A stretch of 64,000 nt of DNA, from the NCBI RefSeq assembly GCF_022180385.2, contig NZ_BQME02000002.1:1364001-1428000 (forward strand). The letters are read 5' to 3'. The position numbers and the translations under genes were made by a program. This DNA is from Paenibacillus sp. L3-i20 (GTDB taxonomy: Bacteria; Bacillota; Bacilli; Paenibacillales; Paenibacillaceae). Below, piece after piece: positions 17,136 through 26,594 of this stretch (its first letter is position 1; each line of letters begins with the position of its first letter). A model generated the notes under the pieces. That model saw only the letters and a program-made list of their open reading frames with translations. It was not told the DNA's origin and did not search any database.

Positions 17136-17852
17136 TTATTTCGGAACCTCAAGCTTGTAGCCAACGCCCCATACTGTCGTAATCATCGCTGCTGCTTCGG
17201 TTGATACTTTATTCAACTTCTCACGCAATCTCTTTACATGAGTGTCTACTGTACGCAAATCACCAAAGAACTCATAGTTCCAAACATCTTTAAGTAACTC
17301 CTCACGGGAAAATACTTTATCCGGTGAGACAGCTAAGTAATGAAGCAACTCATACTCTTTTGGCGTTAGACTAACTTCTTGTCCTCCTGCTGTTACACGA
17401 TGAGCATCATGTTCAATAACAAGATGAGGAAACACGATATTGTTGCTTGTATTAAGCTCTTTTGTCAAAAATGCAGTTGCGGAAGATCGTCTAAGAATTG
17501 CTTTCACTCTATAAATAACTTCACGTGGGCTAAATGGCTTCACGACATAGTCGTCAGCACCTACTTCGAAGCCTTGTACACGATTCATTTCCTCACCTTT
17601 TGCTGTAAGCATGATGACAGGAGTTGCTTTAATCTGACGTAGACGTGAACATACTTCCACTCCATCAATTCCTGGCAACATTACATCAAGCAATATGAGT
17701 GCATAATCTGTGTTAGACGCTAGTCTTAGAGCAGATTCACCGTCTTCTGCCTCATCTATTGTATAGCCTTCCTTCTCCAAATACATCTTAAGCAGGCGGC
17801 GAATACGTTCCTCATCATCTACTACCAAAATACGGTTCGAGTAATCAGTCAT
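17136..17852 (-). CDS. resD: Response regulator ResD
   Basis: A 238-residue OmpR-type regulator: receiver domain (1-120) with acidic pocket DDEE, phospho-acceptor in LLDVMLPGIDG (Asp near 56) and conserved lysine VVKPFSPRE, followed by a winged-helix DNA-binding domain (about 135-235) with RTVDTHVKRLREKL. It controls aerobic/anaerobic respiration genes, including usually its own operon. Location downstream of resABC is standard. Confidence 0.94.
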   Translation of the reverse strand: MTDYSNRILVVDDEERIRRLLKMYLEKEGYTIDEAEDGESALRLASNTDYALILLDVMLPGIDGVEVCSRLRQIKATPVIMLTAKGEEMNRVQGFEVGADDYVVKPFSPREVIYRVKAILRRSSATAFLTKELNTSNNIVFPHLVIEHDAHRVTAGGQEVSLTPKEYELLHYLAVSPDKVFSREELLKDVWNYEFFGDLRTVDTHVKRLREKLNKVSTEAAAMITTVWGVGYKLEVPK

Positions 17853-17879
17853 TCGAAACAGCTCCTTTCATTAGCTACA

Positions 17880-19145
17880 TTATACTCCAGAATAAGAATG
17901 TAATCCTGCAATAATCAAGTTAACACCAATTAATGTAAAGAGGACGATAACAAACCCGATAACTGCTAACCAAGCTGATCGCAATCCCTGCCAGCCTTTC
18001 GACAGACGGAAATGCAAATATGCACTGTAGAACAACCAAGTAATAAGTGCCCATACTTCCTTTGGATCCCATCCCCAGAATCGGCCCCAAGCAATTTCTG
18101 CCCAAATCATTGCAAAGATTAGTGCACCTAACGTAAATATTGGGAACCCGATCGCAATTGCACGATAACTAATTTCATCTAGATCATCCGGATCAATACC
18201 ATCCATCATAGGGTGTATTACTGCTCCCATCCGCTTACGGAATAGCAGTCGAAGTAGACCATATAATAATGTACCCGCAATAATCGACCAAACAACTGTA
18301 TTTAACTTACGACCTGCATTAATACCATCCATCCAATGTGGTGCCTCAAACAATGGCTTATCCATACCAAGGAATGATTGAATATTTACAATTTCACTGT
18401 TGTATGGTTGTACAATTGGCGGCAAATAATAATTGACTGTTTCAATCTTCGATTGTTCAGCGCCATTAGCATCAATTAATACATTTTCTTGTGTGAACTG
18501 AGCTTCATAACCCGCTGCGCGAAATCCGAATACTGCTATGATAAAACCGATGATAACGATGATCGAATAAAGAGTGAACTCTACCCAAAATTGCGATCTA
18601 CGTGCTTTTTTGGTAGTATCATCAAAATTAACAACTCTTAGTAAGTACATTAACCCTGCTGCGAAACCTACTGCAAAAAAGGCTTCACCTAGAGCTGCAG
18701 TCGTTACATGCACCTTTAACCAAATGGAGTTCAGTGCTGGGATGAGCGGCTGAACTTCTTGTGGGAATACCGATGCATAAGAAACAATGATAACCGTCAG
18801 CGGCAATGCGAACATACCTAAAAGCGGCTTGCGGTACATAGCATGTATGATAGTGAAGGCAATCATAATAGCCATTCCTAAAAAAGTCATAAACTCATAC
18901 ATGTTGCTCGTAGGAATTTGCTTCATCGGACTTCCGAACCAACGAGTGAAGAAAAAGGTAAGATGTGCCGCAAGCCCAGTACTGGACACAAAAAACGCAA
19001 TTTTACTCCAACGCTTCTCATGCTCTTGTGGATCACGATTGCTCCATTTCTTGCCCGCTATAGCGATAACATAAAACATAAATGCGAAGCAATATAGAAA
19101 AAATGCCGCCATAAACGCATCGCTGCTGAACTCCAATAAACTCAC
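17880..19145 (-). CDS. resC: Cytochrome c biogenesis protein ResC/CcsA (c-type haem handling)
   Basis: A 421-residue membrane protein of System II cytochrome c maturation. It has about eight membrane segments and the tryptophan-rich haem-handling motif WGRFWGWDPKEVWALI near residue 355, together with conserved histidines (for example HVTTAALGE and HFRLSKG). With ResB it transports haem across the membrane and ligates it to apocytochrome c. The start overlaps the resB stop by 4 bases. Many databases call it CcsB or CcsA. Confidence 0.94.
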   Translation of the reverse strand: MSLLEFSSDAFMAAFFLYCFAFMFYVIAIAGKKWSNRDPQEHEKRWSKIAFFVSSTGLAAHLTFFFTRWFGSPMKQIPTSNMYEFMTFLGMAIMIAFTIIHAMYRKPLLGMFALPLTVIIVSYASVFPQEVQPLIPALNSIWLKVHVTTAALGEAFFAVGFAAGLMYLLRVVNFDDTTKKARRSQFWVEFTLYSIIVIIGFIIAVFGFRAAGYEAQFTQENVLIDANGAEQSKIETVNYYLPPIVQPYNSEIVNIQSFLGMDKPLFEAPHWMDGINAGRKLNTVVWSIIAGTLLYGLLRLLFRKRMGAVIHPMMDGIDPDDLDEISYRAIAIGFPIFTLGALIFAMIWAEIAWGRFWGWDPKEVWALITWLFYSAYLHFRLSKGWQGLRSAWLAVIGFVIVLFTLIGVNLIIAGLHSYSGV

Positions 19146-20818
19146 GCGTTATTCCCTCCGTTATCTAGCTTCTTCGGGTCAATTGTTACCCCTATTTTTT
19201 TCAAGGCGGCGGCAACATCTGCTCTCATGCCAAACCAGTTTTTGTTCGTATGTGCCCCAAGCGAAAGCTTGCCGTTATCAATACGAAGCCAAATTCTACG
19301 GTGCTGCCAATAGGAACCTAGAATAAGTCCTATCATTGAAAAAACAGCTCCAACCCATAGGTAAGGCAATGCACGATCTATACGAACATTCAAAAAGGTT
19401 GTTGCTTCCGAGAAATCAACATTTTCCATGCCATCTACCCGTATTTCAATTTTTTCCGCAATTTCACGATTAATTGTATCTTGAGCAAACTTCACTTTAT
19501 CCTTTTGCATCGGGAAATACATATAAGGTTCTCCCTCTTTTGCAAGCCCTGGTCCCTTGACAGTAAACACAAATGCAGGCGCTTTCGGATCTCTAGAGAG
19601 AGTAGTAGGTTTGCCTTCGCTATTTAATGCAAACTCCATGTAATTAGCATATAAGTCGAGCGTGTAAGGACCCAGCTTATATTGCAGAGCAGCATCCTTC
19701 ATTGGTAGATCAAACGGACCGTATATTTCTCCAGTACGCTTGTCCTCCAATATCGGCTTTACACCATTTAAACGCGGTGTTAGATCAAAGTCGAATTGAT
19801 AGAGCTTTAAACCTTTATGCGTCAATGGATCATTAACGATAATGTTATGTTCCTTGACCATTTCTAATACAGGTTTATTAAGCGGGTCACTGCAATTGCT
19901 TACGCACTCATATAGTATTGCTTGAGTTTCAAATTTCTTCGCTCGGTTGACTCCCTGCAATTGATCAGGCAACTCATCATCGCTATAAAATTCAACTGTA
20001 AACTTTTCGCTTTTAATGTAATAGTTTGTCCCAGTAATATGTACAGTGTCTCCGTCTGGGATAGTAACATAATCATCCATCTGCCATCCTGGGATGCTGC
20101 GTGCTAGTATCGCTAACAAGAAGAGGATAAGACCGATATGATTAATATATGGTCCCCATCTGCTGAACCTATTCTTTTCGGCTAATAAAGCAGTACCTGT
20201 TCCTTCCTCAAAATGAACCTTGTACCCTCTGCGCTTCAGCTGTTCACCAAATTGTGCTACCCAAGTGCGTTCATCCGTGTCAATGTCGGCCGTATAGGCA
20301 GTCTTCTGACGTAAAATGAATTGCAAATGTTTGCGAATTTGTTGCTTCTTTAAAGCACGATAAAGCGGTAATACGCGATCCAAACTGCATATTACTAATG
20401 ATGTTCCGATCATTACTAGAAGAGTGATGAACCACCAGCTCTCATACGTATGGGATAAACCCAACACATAATAAATTTTACCTGGTAAACCATATGTCTC
20501 TTCGTAATATACGGTGGCATCAAAATTGTTGATAAACGTGCTTTCCTGCGGGTAAATTGTTCCAAACATAGCCGTTATAAACGTCAATACAATCAAATAG
20601 ATTGCAATCTTTACCGAGGAAAAAAAACTCCATATTCGGTCAATATAATTAGGATTGCTCTTCTGTGAACGCCTTGCTACACCATCATAACGCATTTCAA
20701 GCGGCTCGTCCGAATGCTGCATCTCTTTAAGCAACGGTTTGCCGCATGATTCACAAAGTACAGTTCCAATTGAATTTTGATGACCACAATCACATTTCGT
20801 ATTTTCAACTGCTAACAC
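19142..20818 (-). CDS. resB: Cytochrome c biogenesis protein ResB (Ccs1)
   Basis: A 558-residue partner of ResC. The N-terminus bears a small zinc ribbon (CDCGHQ...CESCG, Cys 9, 11, 22 and 25), as in Bacillus ResB. Membrane segments lie near 75-95, 130-150, 225-245 and 485-505, the last after a large extracytoplasmic domain of about 240 residues. It holds apocytochrome c and haem on the outer face. Coupled to resC by a 4-base overlap. Confidence 0.94.
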   Translation of the reverse strand: MLAVENTKCDCGHQNSIGTVLCESCGKPLLKEMQHSDEPLEMRYDGVARRSQKSNPNYIDRIWSFFSSVKIAIYLIVLTFITAMFGTIYPQESTFINNFDATVYYEETYGLPGKIYYVLGLSHTYESWWFITLLVMIGTSLVICSLDRVLPLYRALKKQQIRKHLQFILRQKTAYTADIDTDERTWVAQFGEQLKRRGYKVHFEEGTGTALLAEKNRFSRWGPYINHIGLILFLLAILARSIPGWQMDDYVTIPDGDTVHITGTNYYIKSEKFTVEFYSDDELPDQLQGVNRAKKFETQAILYECVSNCSDPLNKPVLEMVKEHNIIVNDPLTHKGLKLYQFDFDLTPRLNGVKPILEDKRTGEIYGPFDLPMKDAALQYKLGPYTLDLYANYMEFALNSEGKPTTLSRDPKAPAFVFTVKGPGLAKEGEPYMYFPMQKDKVKFAQDTINREIAEKIEIRVDGMENVDFSEATTFLNVRIDRALPYLWVGAVFSMIGLILGSYWQHRRIWLRIDNGKLSLGAHTNKNWFGMRADVAAALKKIGVTIDPKKLDNGGNNA

Positions 20819-20829
20819 ATGATGACCTC

Positions 20830-21360
20830 CTACAGCTGTAACAAACGTTCAACTCGCTCATTAATATCTTTTTCTAACATTCCTCCGACAACAACCTCCA
20901 TCAACGTTCCATCGGGCTTGACGAAAAATGTAGTAGGATATTGGCGCAAACTGTAGCTGCGTTCTGTTTTACGATTTACATCTCGCAAAATTGGATAGGT
21001 CAGATCGAAACGATTAAGAAAATTATTAACTGTAAGCGTATCCTCACTTAAATTAATGGCGAGTATAACCAGCCCACGATCTTCCCACTTTTCGTATTGT
21101 CTCTGGAATTCTGGCATTTCTCTTACACACGGTTCACAGAATGTTCCCCAAAAGTTAATAATGACGGGCTTACCTGCGTAATCATCAAGTCCCTTTACCC
21201 CGCCGGTCATATCAGCAAGTTTAAATGCGGGCGGTTTGCTGCCAACTTTTATTGGACCTGACTCTTCTTTCCCGAACAGCGTAGTTCCAATTGCGTATCC
21301 GCCTAAGAGTAATACAGCTAATAATATTACGATTTGGACAGTTTTCCGCGATTTGCCCAT
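20830..21360 (-). CDS. resA: Thiol-disulfide oxidoreductase ResA
   Basis: A 176-residue membrane-anchored thioredoxin-fold protein: anchor at residues 9-27 and active site WGTFCEPCVREMPEF (CEPC, near residue 73-76), the ResA-specific dipeptide. It reduces the haem-binding cysteines of apocytochrome c. It is the first gene of resABCDE after a terminator that separates it from rluB. Confidence 0.95.
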   Translation of the reverse strand: MGKSRKTVQIVILLAVLLLGGYAIGTTLFGKEESGPIKVGSKPPAFKLADMTGGVKGLDDYAGKPVIINFWGTFCEPCVREMPEFQRQYEKWEDRGLVILAINLSEDTLTVNNFLNRFDLTYPILRDVNRKTERSYSLRQYPTTFFVKPDGTLMEVVVGGMLEKDINERVERLLQL

Positions 21361-21411
21361 TTTATCTTCACCACCAGTCCCATTAGCACGACTACTTTAG
21401 CTTCATTATAA

Positions 21412-21444
21412 CGAAAAGTCGACGGCAATTACTGCCGCCGTCGA
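21412..21444 (-). terminator. Terminator of rluB
   Basis: On the minus strand TCGACGGC and GCCGTCGA form a stem followed by CTTTTCG, between rluB and resA. A TATAAT at 21410-21405, directly after it, may be the -10 box of resA; no good -35 was found. Confidence 0.7.
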
Positions 21445-22197
21445 TTACTTTTTATGAACTTTATGTGTCTTAACTGCACTGTTTAGGAGCTCTTGTACTT
21501 CTCTTTCGGTTAGATGACGATACTTGCCGCGAGCAAGATTATGAAGACTCAAGTCGCCAAATTTGATGCGTTTTAGACGAATTACTTTATGATTAATCGC
21601 CTCAAACATTCTTCGAACTTGACGGTTACGACCTTCATAAATCGTAATGGAAATGGTTGCTTCTTTCTTAATGGTATCAACATCATGATATTCCACTTCC
21701 GCAGGTGCTGTCATGCCATCCTCAAGCTTAATGCCTCTTTGTAATTGCTCAAGCGCTGAACCATGGGGCACACCTTTTACAGTTGCGTGATATGTTTTCG
21801 GTACATGGTGACTTGGGTGCGTCAGCATGTTTGCGAATTCACCATCATTTGTTAATAAAAGCAAACCTTCCGTATCATAATCTAGCCGGCCAACAGGATA
21901 AACCCGTTCTTTAATGCCCGGCAAGAAATCGGTTACGATTTTGCGTCCTTGCGGATCTTTGGCGCTTGTAATTACACCCTTGGATTTGTTAAGCATTAAA
22001 TAAAGCTTCTGCTCACCGCGAACGGTTTTTCCGTTTACTGTAATGACATCCGTAGCCGGATCTGCTTTTACTCCAAGTGTTGTTACTTTCTCTCCGTTAA
22101 CTTCAACGGCTCCTGACAGGATAAGCTCTTCGCATTTGCGACGTGAAGCAACCCCTGCTTGTGCTAATATTTTCTGTAAACGTTCCACTGCTTTCAC
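21445..22197 (-). CDS. rluB: 23S rRNA pseudouridine synthase RluB
   Basis: A 250-residue pseudouridine synthase of the RsuA/RluB family. An N-terminal S4 RNA-binding domain (1-60; RLQKILAQAGVASRRKCEELI) is followed by the catalytic domain with GRLDYDTEGLLLLTNDG (Asp near residue 103) and the RQVRRM motif near 195. B. subtilis RluB modifies position 2633 of 23S rRNA; the same site is likely. It lies between spmB and resA, as in B. subtilis. Confidence 0.94.
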   Translation of the reverse strand: MKAVERLQKILAQAGVASRRKCEELILSGAVEVNGEKVTTLGVKADPATDVITVNGKTVRGEQKLYLMLNKSKGVITSAKDPQGRKIVTDFLPGIKERVYPVGRLDYDTEGLLLLTNDGEFANMLTHPSHHVPKTYHATVKGVPHGSALEQLQRGIKLEDGMTAPAEVEYHDVDTIKKEATISITIYEGRNRQVRRMFEAINHKVIRLKRIKFGDLSLHNLARGKYRHLTEREVQELLNSAVKTHKVHKK

Positions 22198-22245
22198 CTC
22201 ACTCTACATCATAACGATATAGCGACAAAAGCACAAGCTCAACCA

Positions 22246-22779
22246 TTAGAATATGTAAAGGCAAATGGCAATTGCAGCAAAAAAACCGACAATATCCGAA
22301 AATAATCCTACTTTTAAGGCATATCGTGTTCTTCTGACTGCTATAGCACCAAAATACACGGTTAGTACATACAGCGTTGTGTCTGTACTTCCTTGAATTG
22401 TTGATGCAATTCTCCCAATCATTGAATCAGGTCCATATGTTTGAATAAGATCAGCCGTGAATGCTAACGAACCAGCGCCCGTTAATGGCCGCAAAATGCC
22501 AAGCGGGAGCACTTCACTTGGTATGCCCCACCAATCGAACAATGGCCGCACAACAGAAAGCATAATTTCCATCGCCCCGGATGCTCGGAACATACTGATT
22601 GCTACCATCATCCCAACTAACGGCGGAATAATGCTGATAGCTGTACTAAACCCATCTTTAGCACCTTCAACAAATGTTTCATAAACGGGAATTTTCCTTC
22701 TTAACGCGGCATAAAGCGGAATAAACACGATTATGGCAGGTATCATCCATGATGACAGTTTTGTAAAGAGATCATACAA
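22246..22779 (-). CDS. spmB: Spore maturation protein B, TTG start
   Basis: A 177-residue membrane protein with a nucleoside-transporter gate-like fold. The longest frame begins at 22935, but its first 52 residues are basic out-of-frame spmA sequence. AGGAGGTGG precedes an in-frame TTG at 22779 that overlaps the spmA stop by 8 bases, giving the usual family length. SpmA and SpmB are needed for full spore-core dehydration and heat resistance. Signature PLTGAGSLAFTADLIQTYGP is present. Confidence 0.92.
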   Translation of the reverse strand: MYDLFTKLSSWMIPAIIVFIPLYAALRRKIPVYETFVEGAKDGFSTAISIIPPLVGMMVAISMFRASGAMEIMLSVVRPLFDWWGIPSEVLPLGILRPLTGAGSLAFTADLIQTYGPDSMIGRIASTIQGSTDTTLYVLTVYFGAIAVRRTRYALKVGLFSDIVGFFAAIAICLYIF

Positions 22780-23431
22780 GCTCTCCACCTCCTGATGACT
22801 GTAAAGGCGTTGTATGTTTACTCGGTTTCTGTGACGGTGGCGGTAATGGAGGAGCCTTTGAGCGACTGCGATACCATCGATCAGCGGCAATCGCAGCTGT
22901 TGTCGCCACAATAGTAGCAGCAATTGTCGTACCAATGATTTCAGCAGGGTTAGCAGAGCCGTAGTTCATGCGTATTGCAATCAAGGTAGTAGGTACAATT
23001 GTAATGCTGGAGGTATTGAGGGCAAGCAAAGTGCACATTGCAGGAGTTGCGGTATCTTTGTCGGGATTCAGTTTTTGGAGTTCTTGCATCGCTTTAATAC
23101 CCATTGGAGTTGCTGCATTGCCGAGTCCGAACAAGTTAGCGCTAAGATTACTCATAATGTATCCTATTGCTGGATGATCTTTCGGAATGTCTGGGAATAA
23201 CCAGCGTACAACTGGTCTAAGCAACCGTGCAAGTTTTTTTAACAAGTCAGCATCTTCAGCAATCCGCATCATGCCAAGCCAGAATACCATAATGCTTATC
23301 AAGCCAAAACTGACGGTGACGCCAGACTTTGCGCCATCAAAGGCAGCCTGTGTCACCGTATCCATTTTGCCAGTAAAAGCTGCAACAACAACACTTACAA
23401 CGATAAAAAACAACCATATCCAGTTCACCAT
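22772..23431 (-). CDS. spmA: Spore maturation protein A
   Basis: A 219-residue membrane protein beginning MVNWIWLFFIVVSVVVAAFTG, with the conserved IMSNLSANLFGLGNAATPMG (near residue 90) and ALNTSSITIVPTT (near 135). It acts with SpmB in spore-core dehydration. The C-terminus has a proline-rich extension (about residues 190-219) compared with the 196-residue B. subtilis protein. The gene is coupled to spmB and follows dacB; the three are one sporulation operon in B. subtilis. Confidence 0.93.
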   Translation of the reverse strand: MVNWIWLFFIVVSVVVAAFTGKMDTVTQAAFDGAKSGVTVSFGLISIMVFWLGMMRIAEDADLLKKLARLLRPVVRWLFPDIPKDHPAIGYIMSNLSANLFGLGNAATPMGIKAMQELQKLNPDKDTATPAMCTLLALNTSSITIVPTTLIAIRMNYGSANPAEIIGTTIAATIVATTAAIAADRWYRSRSKAPPLPPPSQKPSKHTTPLQSSGGGELV

Positions 23432-23542
23432 ACGAACATACCTCCCCTACAAACAATAACATTGTCCAATGTGCGTACTTGCTCCTTTTCTCCCAAAAGG
23501 ACAAATTCCCGCATCATCTTCACTATTTTAGAACGAATTCAC

Positions 23543-24631
23543 TTATTTATTTGGCAGTTGCAATCGTGCACTCCCAGTGTCATATATGGGCACAACACCT
23601 ATTTTTTGTCCTTTTAAATAGAAATGTAAATGACCGCGCTCACCTAATGCATATTGTGTAGTTGCAGCATCAATCAACACTAATTTGGAATCTATTCCAC
23701 TCTCTTCTTCAAGGTTAAGTGGGTAACTAAAGCTTTGACCAATTGCATAAGGATAACCAGAAATTTCATTCCCTTTCTCTACAATCGTTCTTAATGGGAA
23801 ATGTTTGTATCCCCAATCGAGCAAATTGCGATGATCCGCCCAGTCATCACCATCATTAATGGTAACGGCTGCAAGCTTCTGACCATTGCGAGTTGCTGAG
23901 CTGACTAAGCAGCGAAACGACTTTTTGGTGTAACCTGTTTTAACACCATCCGCTCCTTCGTACATCGCAAGCATTTTGTTTTTATTTTGCCAACGATAAT
24001 CCCATGGATCATGCGGGTTAGGAGCTTTTTTTTCCTTTGTACTTACGATTTCTGCAAAAACTTCATTTTTGAGTGCATAAGCAGATAGCTTGGCCAAATC
24101 ATTTGCTGACGAATAGTGCTCATCATCATCTAGCCCATGCGGATTCATAAAATGTGAATTTGTTAGCCCAATTTGGATCGCTTTTTCATTCATTAAATGG
24201 ACAAAACCTTCCTCTGAGCCGCCAACATGTTCCGCAATTGCTGTTGCAGCATCATTGCCTGAACGAAGCATTAGTCCATAAAGCATATTGCTTAAGCTCA
24301 TTTCTTCATTCAGTTGGAGATAAATAGATGAGCCTTCCTTCCCTACAGCGCGCTTAGACGTCTTCACCATATCGGTTAAGTTCCCATGTTCTATGGCAAC
24401 TATTGCTGTCATAATTTTGGTCAGACTGGCGATTCTCATTGGCGTATCGCCATTGTTGCTGTATAGCAGCCGACCAGATTCAACATCGATAAGCGCTGCT
24501 GCTCTTGCATTTGTCCCAATTGCATCAGGCGACGCTCCTACACTTTCTGTCGGAATTACATTAAAACTGACCAAAGTGGAGATTAGAAAAAAGGCTGCAA
24601 ATCGGGTAAGCTGCTGCTTTGTAAAAATCAT
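23543..24631 (-). CDS. dacB: D-alanyl-D-alanine carboxypeptidase DacB (spore cortex)
   Basis: A 362-residue S11 family penicillin-binding protein: signal peptide (about 1-32), catalytic SxxK in ASLTKIM (near 68), SGN in RSGNDAA (near 127) and KTG in VKTGYTK (near 228). Location ahead of spmA-spmB identifies it as the sporulation DacB that controls cross-linking of cortex peptidoglycan. GGAG lies 11 bases before the ATG. It is about 20 residues shorter than the B. subtilis protein at the C-terminus. Confidence 0.92.
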   Translation of the reverse strand: MIFTKQQLTRFAAFFLISTLVSFNVIPTESVGASPDAIGTNARAAALIDVESGRLLYSNNGDTPMRIASLTKIMTAIVAIEHGNLTDMVKTSKRAVGKEGSSIYLQLNEEMSLSNMLYGLMLRSGNDAATAIAEHVGGSEEGFVHLMNEKAIQIGLTNSHFMNPHGLDDDEHYSSANDLAKLSAYALKNEVFAEIVSTKEKKAPNPHDPWDYRWQNKNKMLAMYEGADGVKTGYTKKSFRCLVSSATRNGQKLAAVTINDGDDWADHRNLLDWGYKHFPLRTIVEKGNEISGYPYAIGQSFSYPLNLEEESGIDSKLVLIDAATTQYALGERGHLHFYLKGQKIGVVPIYDTGSARLQLPNK

Positions 24632-24736
24632 GTTGTTCTATACTCCTCTCGGTGCAATAACATCATTTGTTCTAGGTGTACATGCTACATTAGTATATGC
24701 TTGTACTTGCCTCGGTAGACGAGTCAATAACAACTA

Positions 24737-24768
24737 AAAAAATTAAAAACTGCCCTTGCGGGCAGTTT
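24737..24768 (-). terminator. Terminator of ytfJ
   Basis: AAACTGCCC and GGGCAGTTT with a GCAA loop, followed on the minus strand by TTTAATTTTTTTAG, after the ytfJ stop. Confidence 0.9.
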
Positions 24769-24783
24769 CAAACTTATTTCAAT

Positions 24784-25269
24784 TTAGATACTTTGAGAAT
24801 CATCTGTAACATGACCATCTATGATGGTCGTTGTTGTTTCAGTAAATTCTGTATTGCCCGATGGTTGCTTCATCATACTTTGAAGCTTATCAAACACCTT
24901 TGGAGCCGAATCGATAACTTTTTCAATAAGATGCGTTCCGTTATCAAGTGGCACAATTTTAACACCTTGTGTTCCTACAACCAAGAAGGCAATTGGCGTA
25001 ATAGATACTCCACCACCGCTACCGCCTCCAAATGGCAATGAAACTGTCGAGTGATGTGCATCATTTCCAGAGCTGCCATGTTTATCAGCACCTTCAGTTC
25101 GAATATCGCTGCCGCCAGCGACAAAACCGAAGCCTACCTTTGAGATCGGCATAATAATACTACCGTCTGGCGTTTGAACAGGGTCACCTACAATTGTATT
25201 AACATCAACCATCTCTTTAATATTTTCCATTGCGGTTTGCATTAGGCCTTGAATAGGGTGTTCTGCCAT
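24784..25269 (-). CDS. ytfJ: GerW family sporulation protein YtfJ
   Basis: A 161-residue protein beginning MAEHPIQGLMQTAMENIKEM, with the family core GDPVQTPDGSIIMPISKVGFGF and a glycine-rich segment (FGGGSGGGVSI), then an amphipathic C-terminus. AAAGGAGG precedes ATG 25269; a longer frame from 25365 is only read-through of ytfI. GerW is needed for L-alanine germination responses in some Bacillus. It is paired with ytfI as in B. subtilis, where the pair lies elsewhere in the chromosome. Confidence 0.9.
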   Translation of the reverse strand: MAEHPIQGLMQTAMENIKEMVDVNTIVGDPVQTPDGSIIMPISKVGFGFVAGGSDIRTEGADKHGSSGNDAHHSTVSLPFGGGSGGGVSITPIAFLVVGTQGVKIVPLDNGTHLIEKVIDSAPKVFDKLQSMMKQPSGNTEFTETTTTIIDGHVTDDSQSI

Positions 25270-25931
25270 GCTTTGACGCCTCCTTTCCATTTCTTCATGC
25301 GAACTAATAATTGCAGTCCGGCAAGAATAGCATAACCGAAGCGGATTTGAGCTATGCACGACCACTCTGTTGCAAAAGCAGCCTTTTGAAAATTAGGGCT
25401 AACTTCCATCATTGGTTGTGCCTTCACATGAACCATCTGTGAAATAACGCCAATGATAGATGTTTTGACCGACCACAGTGATCCTGTCGCCATTGCAGTC
25501 CACATCGCATCGCCTGTTCCAACTGCTGTAGACCATTTCCATTCCGTAATGTTCACTTTAGATAACGTACCTCTTATCCACCCCTTCAAATCACGTGTAA
25601 TATAAAGGATGTGTTTAAACTTATCAATAAAACTCGTTACTTTCTCAGCATCAATTTCATCATTAAACTGTTTCCACGTATTTATTCCAACATCAGACTG
25701 ATTTACTTCTTCCTCCAACTTGAGCGATTTTCCTGTAAAACGTACATATGGTATTTTGTATTGGTAGCGAATCAAACCAAACAGTGCTCTAATATTTAGC
25801 TCCGCATCTTCATCTTCTCCTACCCATCGCACTTTTCCATTCACAACGATAGGAGATGCTAAAATTACGATTATGATGAGCAAAAAAAAGAGACCGCCTG
25901 CCATCATCCAACCGTAAGGGTGACTAAGCAT
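25242..25931 (-). CDS. ytfI: DUF2953 family protein YtfI
   Basis: A 229-residue protein with an N-terminal membrane segment (residues 9-30) and a soluble domain matching DUF2953 in pattern (RALFGLIRYQYKIPY; GTGDAMWTAMATGSLW). The chosen ATG at 25931 has GGAGG ten bases upstream; a TTG at 25988 has no clear site. The function is unknown. It overlaps ytfJ by 28 bases. Coupling to ytfJ and the sporulation neighbours suggests a sporulation role. Confidence 0.85.
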   Translation of the reverse strand: MLSHPYGWMMAGGLFFLLIIIVILASPIVVNGKVRWVGEDEDAELNIRALFGLIRYQYKIPYVRFTGKSLKLEEEVNQSDVGINTWKQFNDEIDAEKVTSFIDKFKHILYITRDLKGWIRGTLSKVNITEWKWSTAVGTGDAMWTAMATGSLWSVKTSIIGVISQMVHVKAQPMMEVSPNFQKAAFATEWSCIAQIRFGYAILAGLQLLVRMKKWKGGVKAWQNTLFKA

Positions 25932-25991
25932 CTCAATGCTTCCTCCGTTCCCTAATATAGGTTGAATATAGTATGGCTCTGCGGTCAATTC

Positions 25992-26594
25992 TCATTCTTT
26001 CAATTCATCAATTGTTAATTGACGACCATCGAGTCTGTCAAATAACATCTGTGTTTGCTCATCCAAAGCATCATCAACATCAACATGTTTAGGCTCTGGA
26101 AGCCCTTTTATTGAAGCTAATCCGAAGTAATCTAGAAATGATTTCGTCGTTCCATATAAAATAGGTCTGCCTATCGCTTCAGCTCGTCCTACTTCTTCAA
26201 TCAAATCTTTGGAGACTAACGATTGAATGGCCCTGTCACTTTTCACTCCGCGAATTTCTTCAATATCGATCCTTGTGATCGGTTGTCTGTAGGCAACAAT
26301 TGACAACGTTTCTAAAGCAGCTTGTGACAGCTGTGCCCTTGTTGGTGAATAAGCCATTCTCTCGAAATATGGGGCATGCTCGGGATGTGTAGTCATCCGA
26401 TAAGCAGATGCCACCTCTGTAATTTGTATGCCTCTTGCTTCACGTTCTAAATCGCGTTGAAGATCATAGACAAGCTCTGATGCGAAATCGGCATCAAGCT
26501 CCAATATGTCGGCAAGCTGACGTTTTGTCAAACCTTCGTCCCCTGCCATAAATAAAAGTCCTTCAATAATCGACTTCAGCTTCTGATAATCCAT
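25992..26594 (-). CDS. scpB: Segregation and condensation protein ScpB
   Basis: A 200-residue winged-helix protein beginning MDYQKLKSIIEGLLFMAGDEG. It carries the family motif QAALETLSIVAYRQPITRIDIEEIRG near residue 85 (two wHTH domains). ScpB dimers bind ScpA in the SMC condensin complex that compacts and segregates the chromosome. The ATG at 26594 overlaps scpA by 32 bases; an upstream TTG at 26636 has no ribosome-binding site. Confidence 0.94.
   Translation of the reverse strand: MDYQKLKSIIEGLLFMAGDEGLTKRQLADILELDADFASELVYDLQRDLEREARGIQITEVASAYRMTTHPEHAPYFERMAYSPTRAQLSQAALETLSIVAYRQPITRIDIEEIRGVKSDRAIQSLVSKDLIEEVGRAEAIGRPILYGTTKSFLDYFGLASIKGLPEPKHVDVDDALDEQTQMLFDRLDGRQLTIDELKE

Noticed and set aside
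22780..22935. N-terminal extension of spmB
   Set aside because: Low-complexity basic sequence read out of frame from spmA; a TTG with AGGAGGTGG at 22779 gives the family length.
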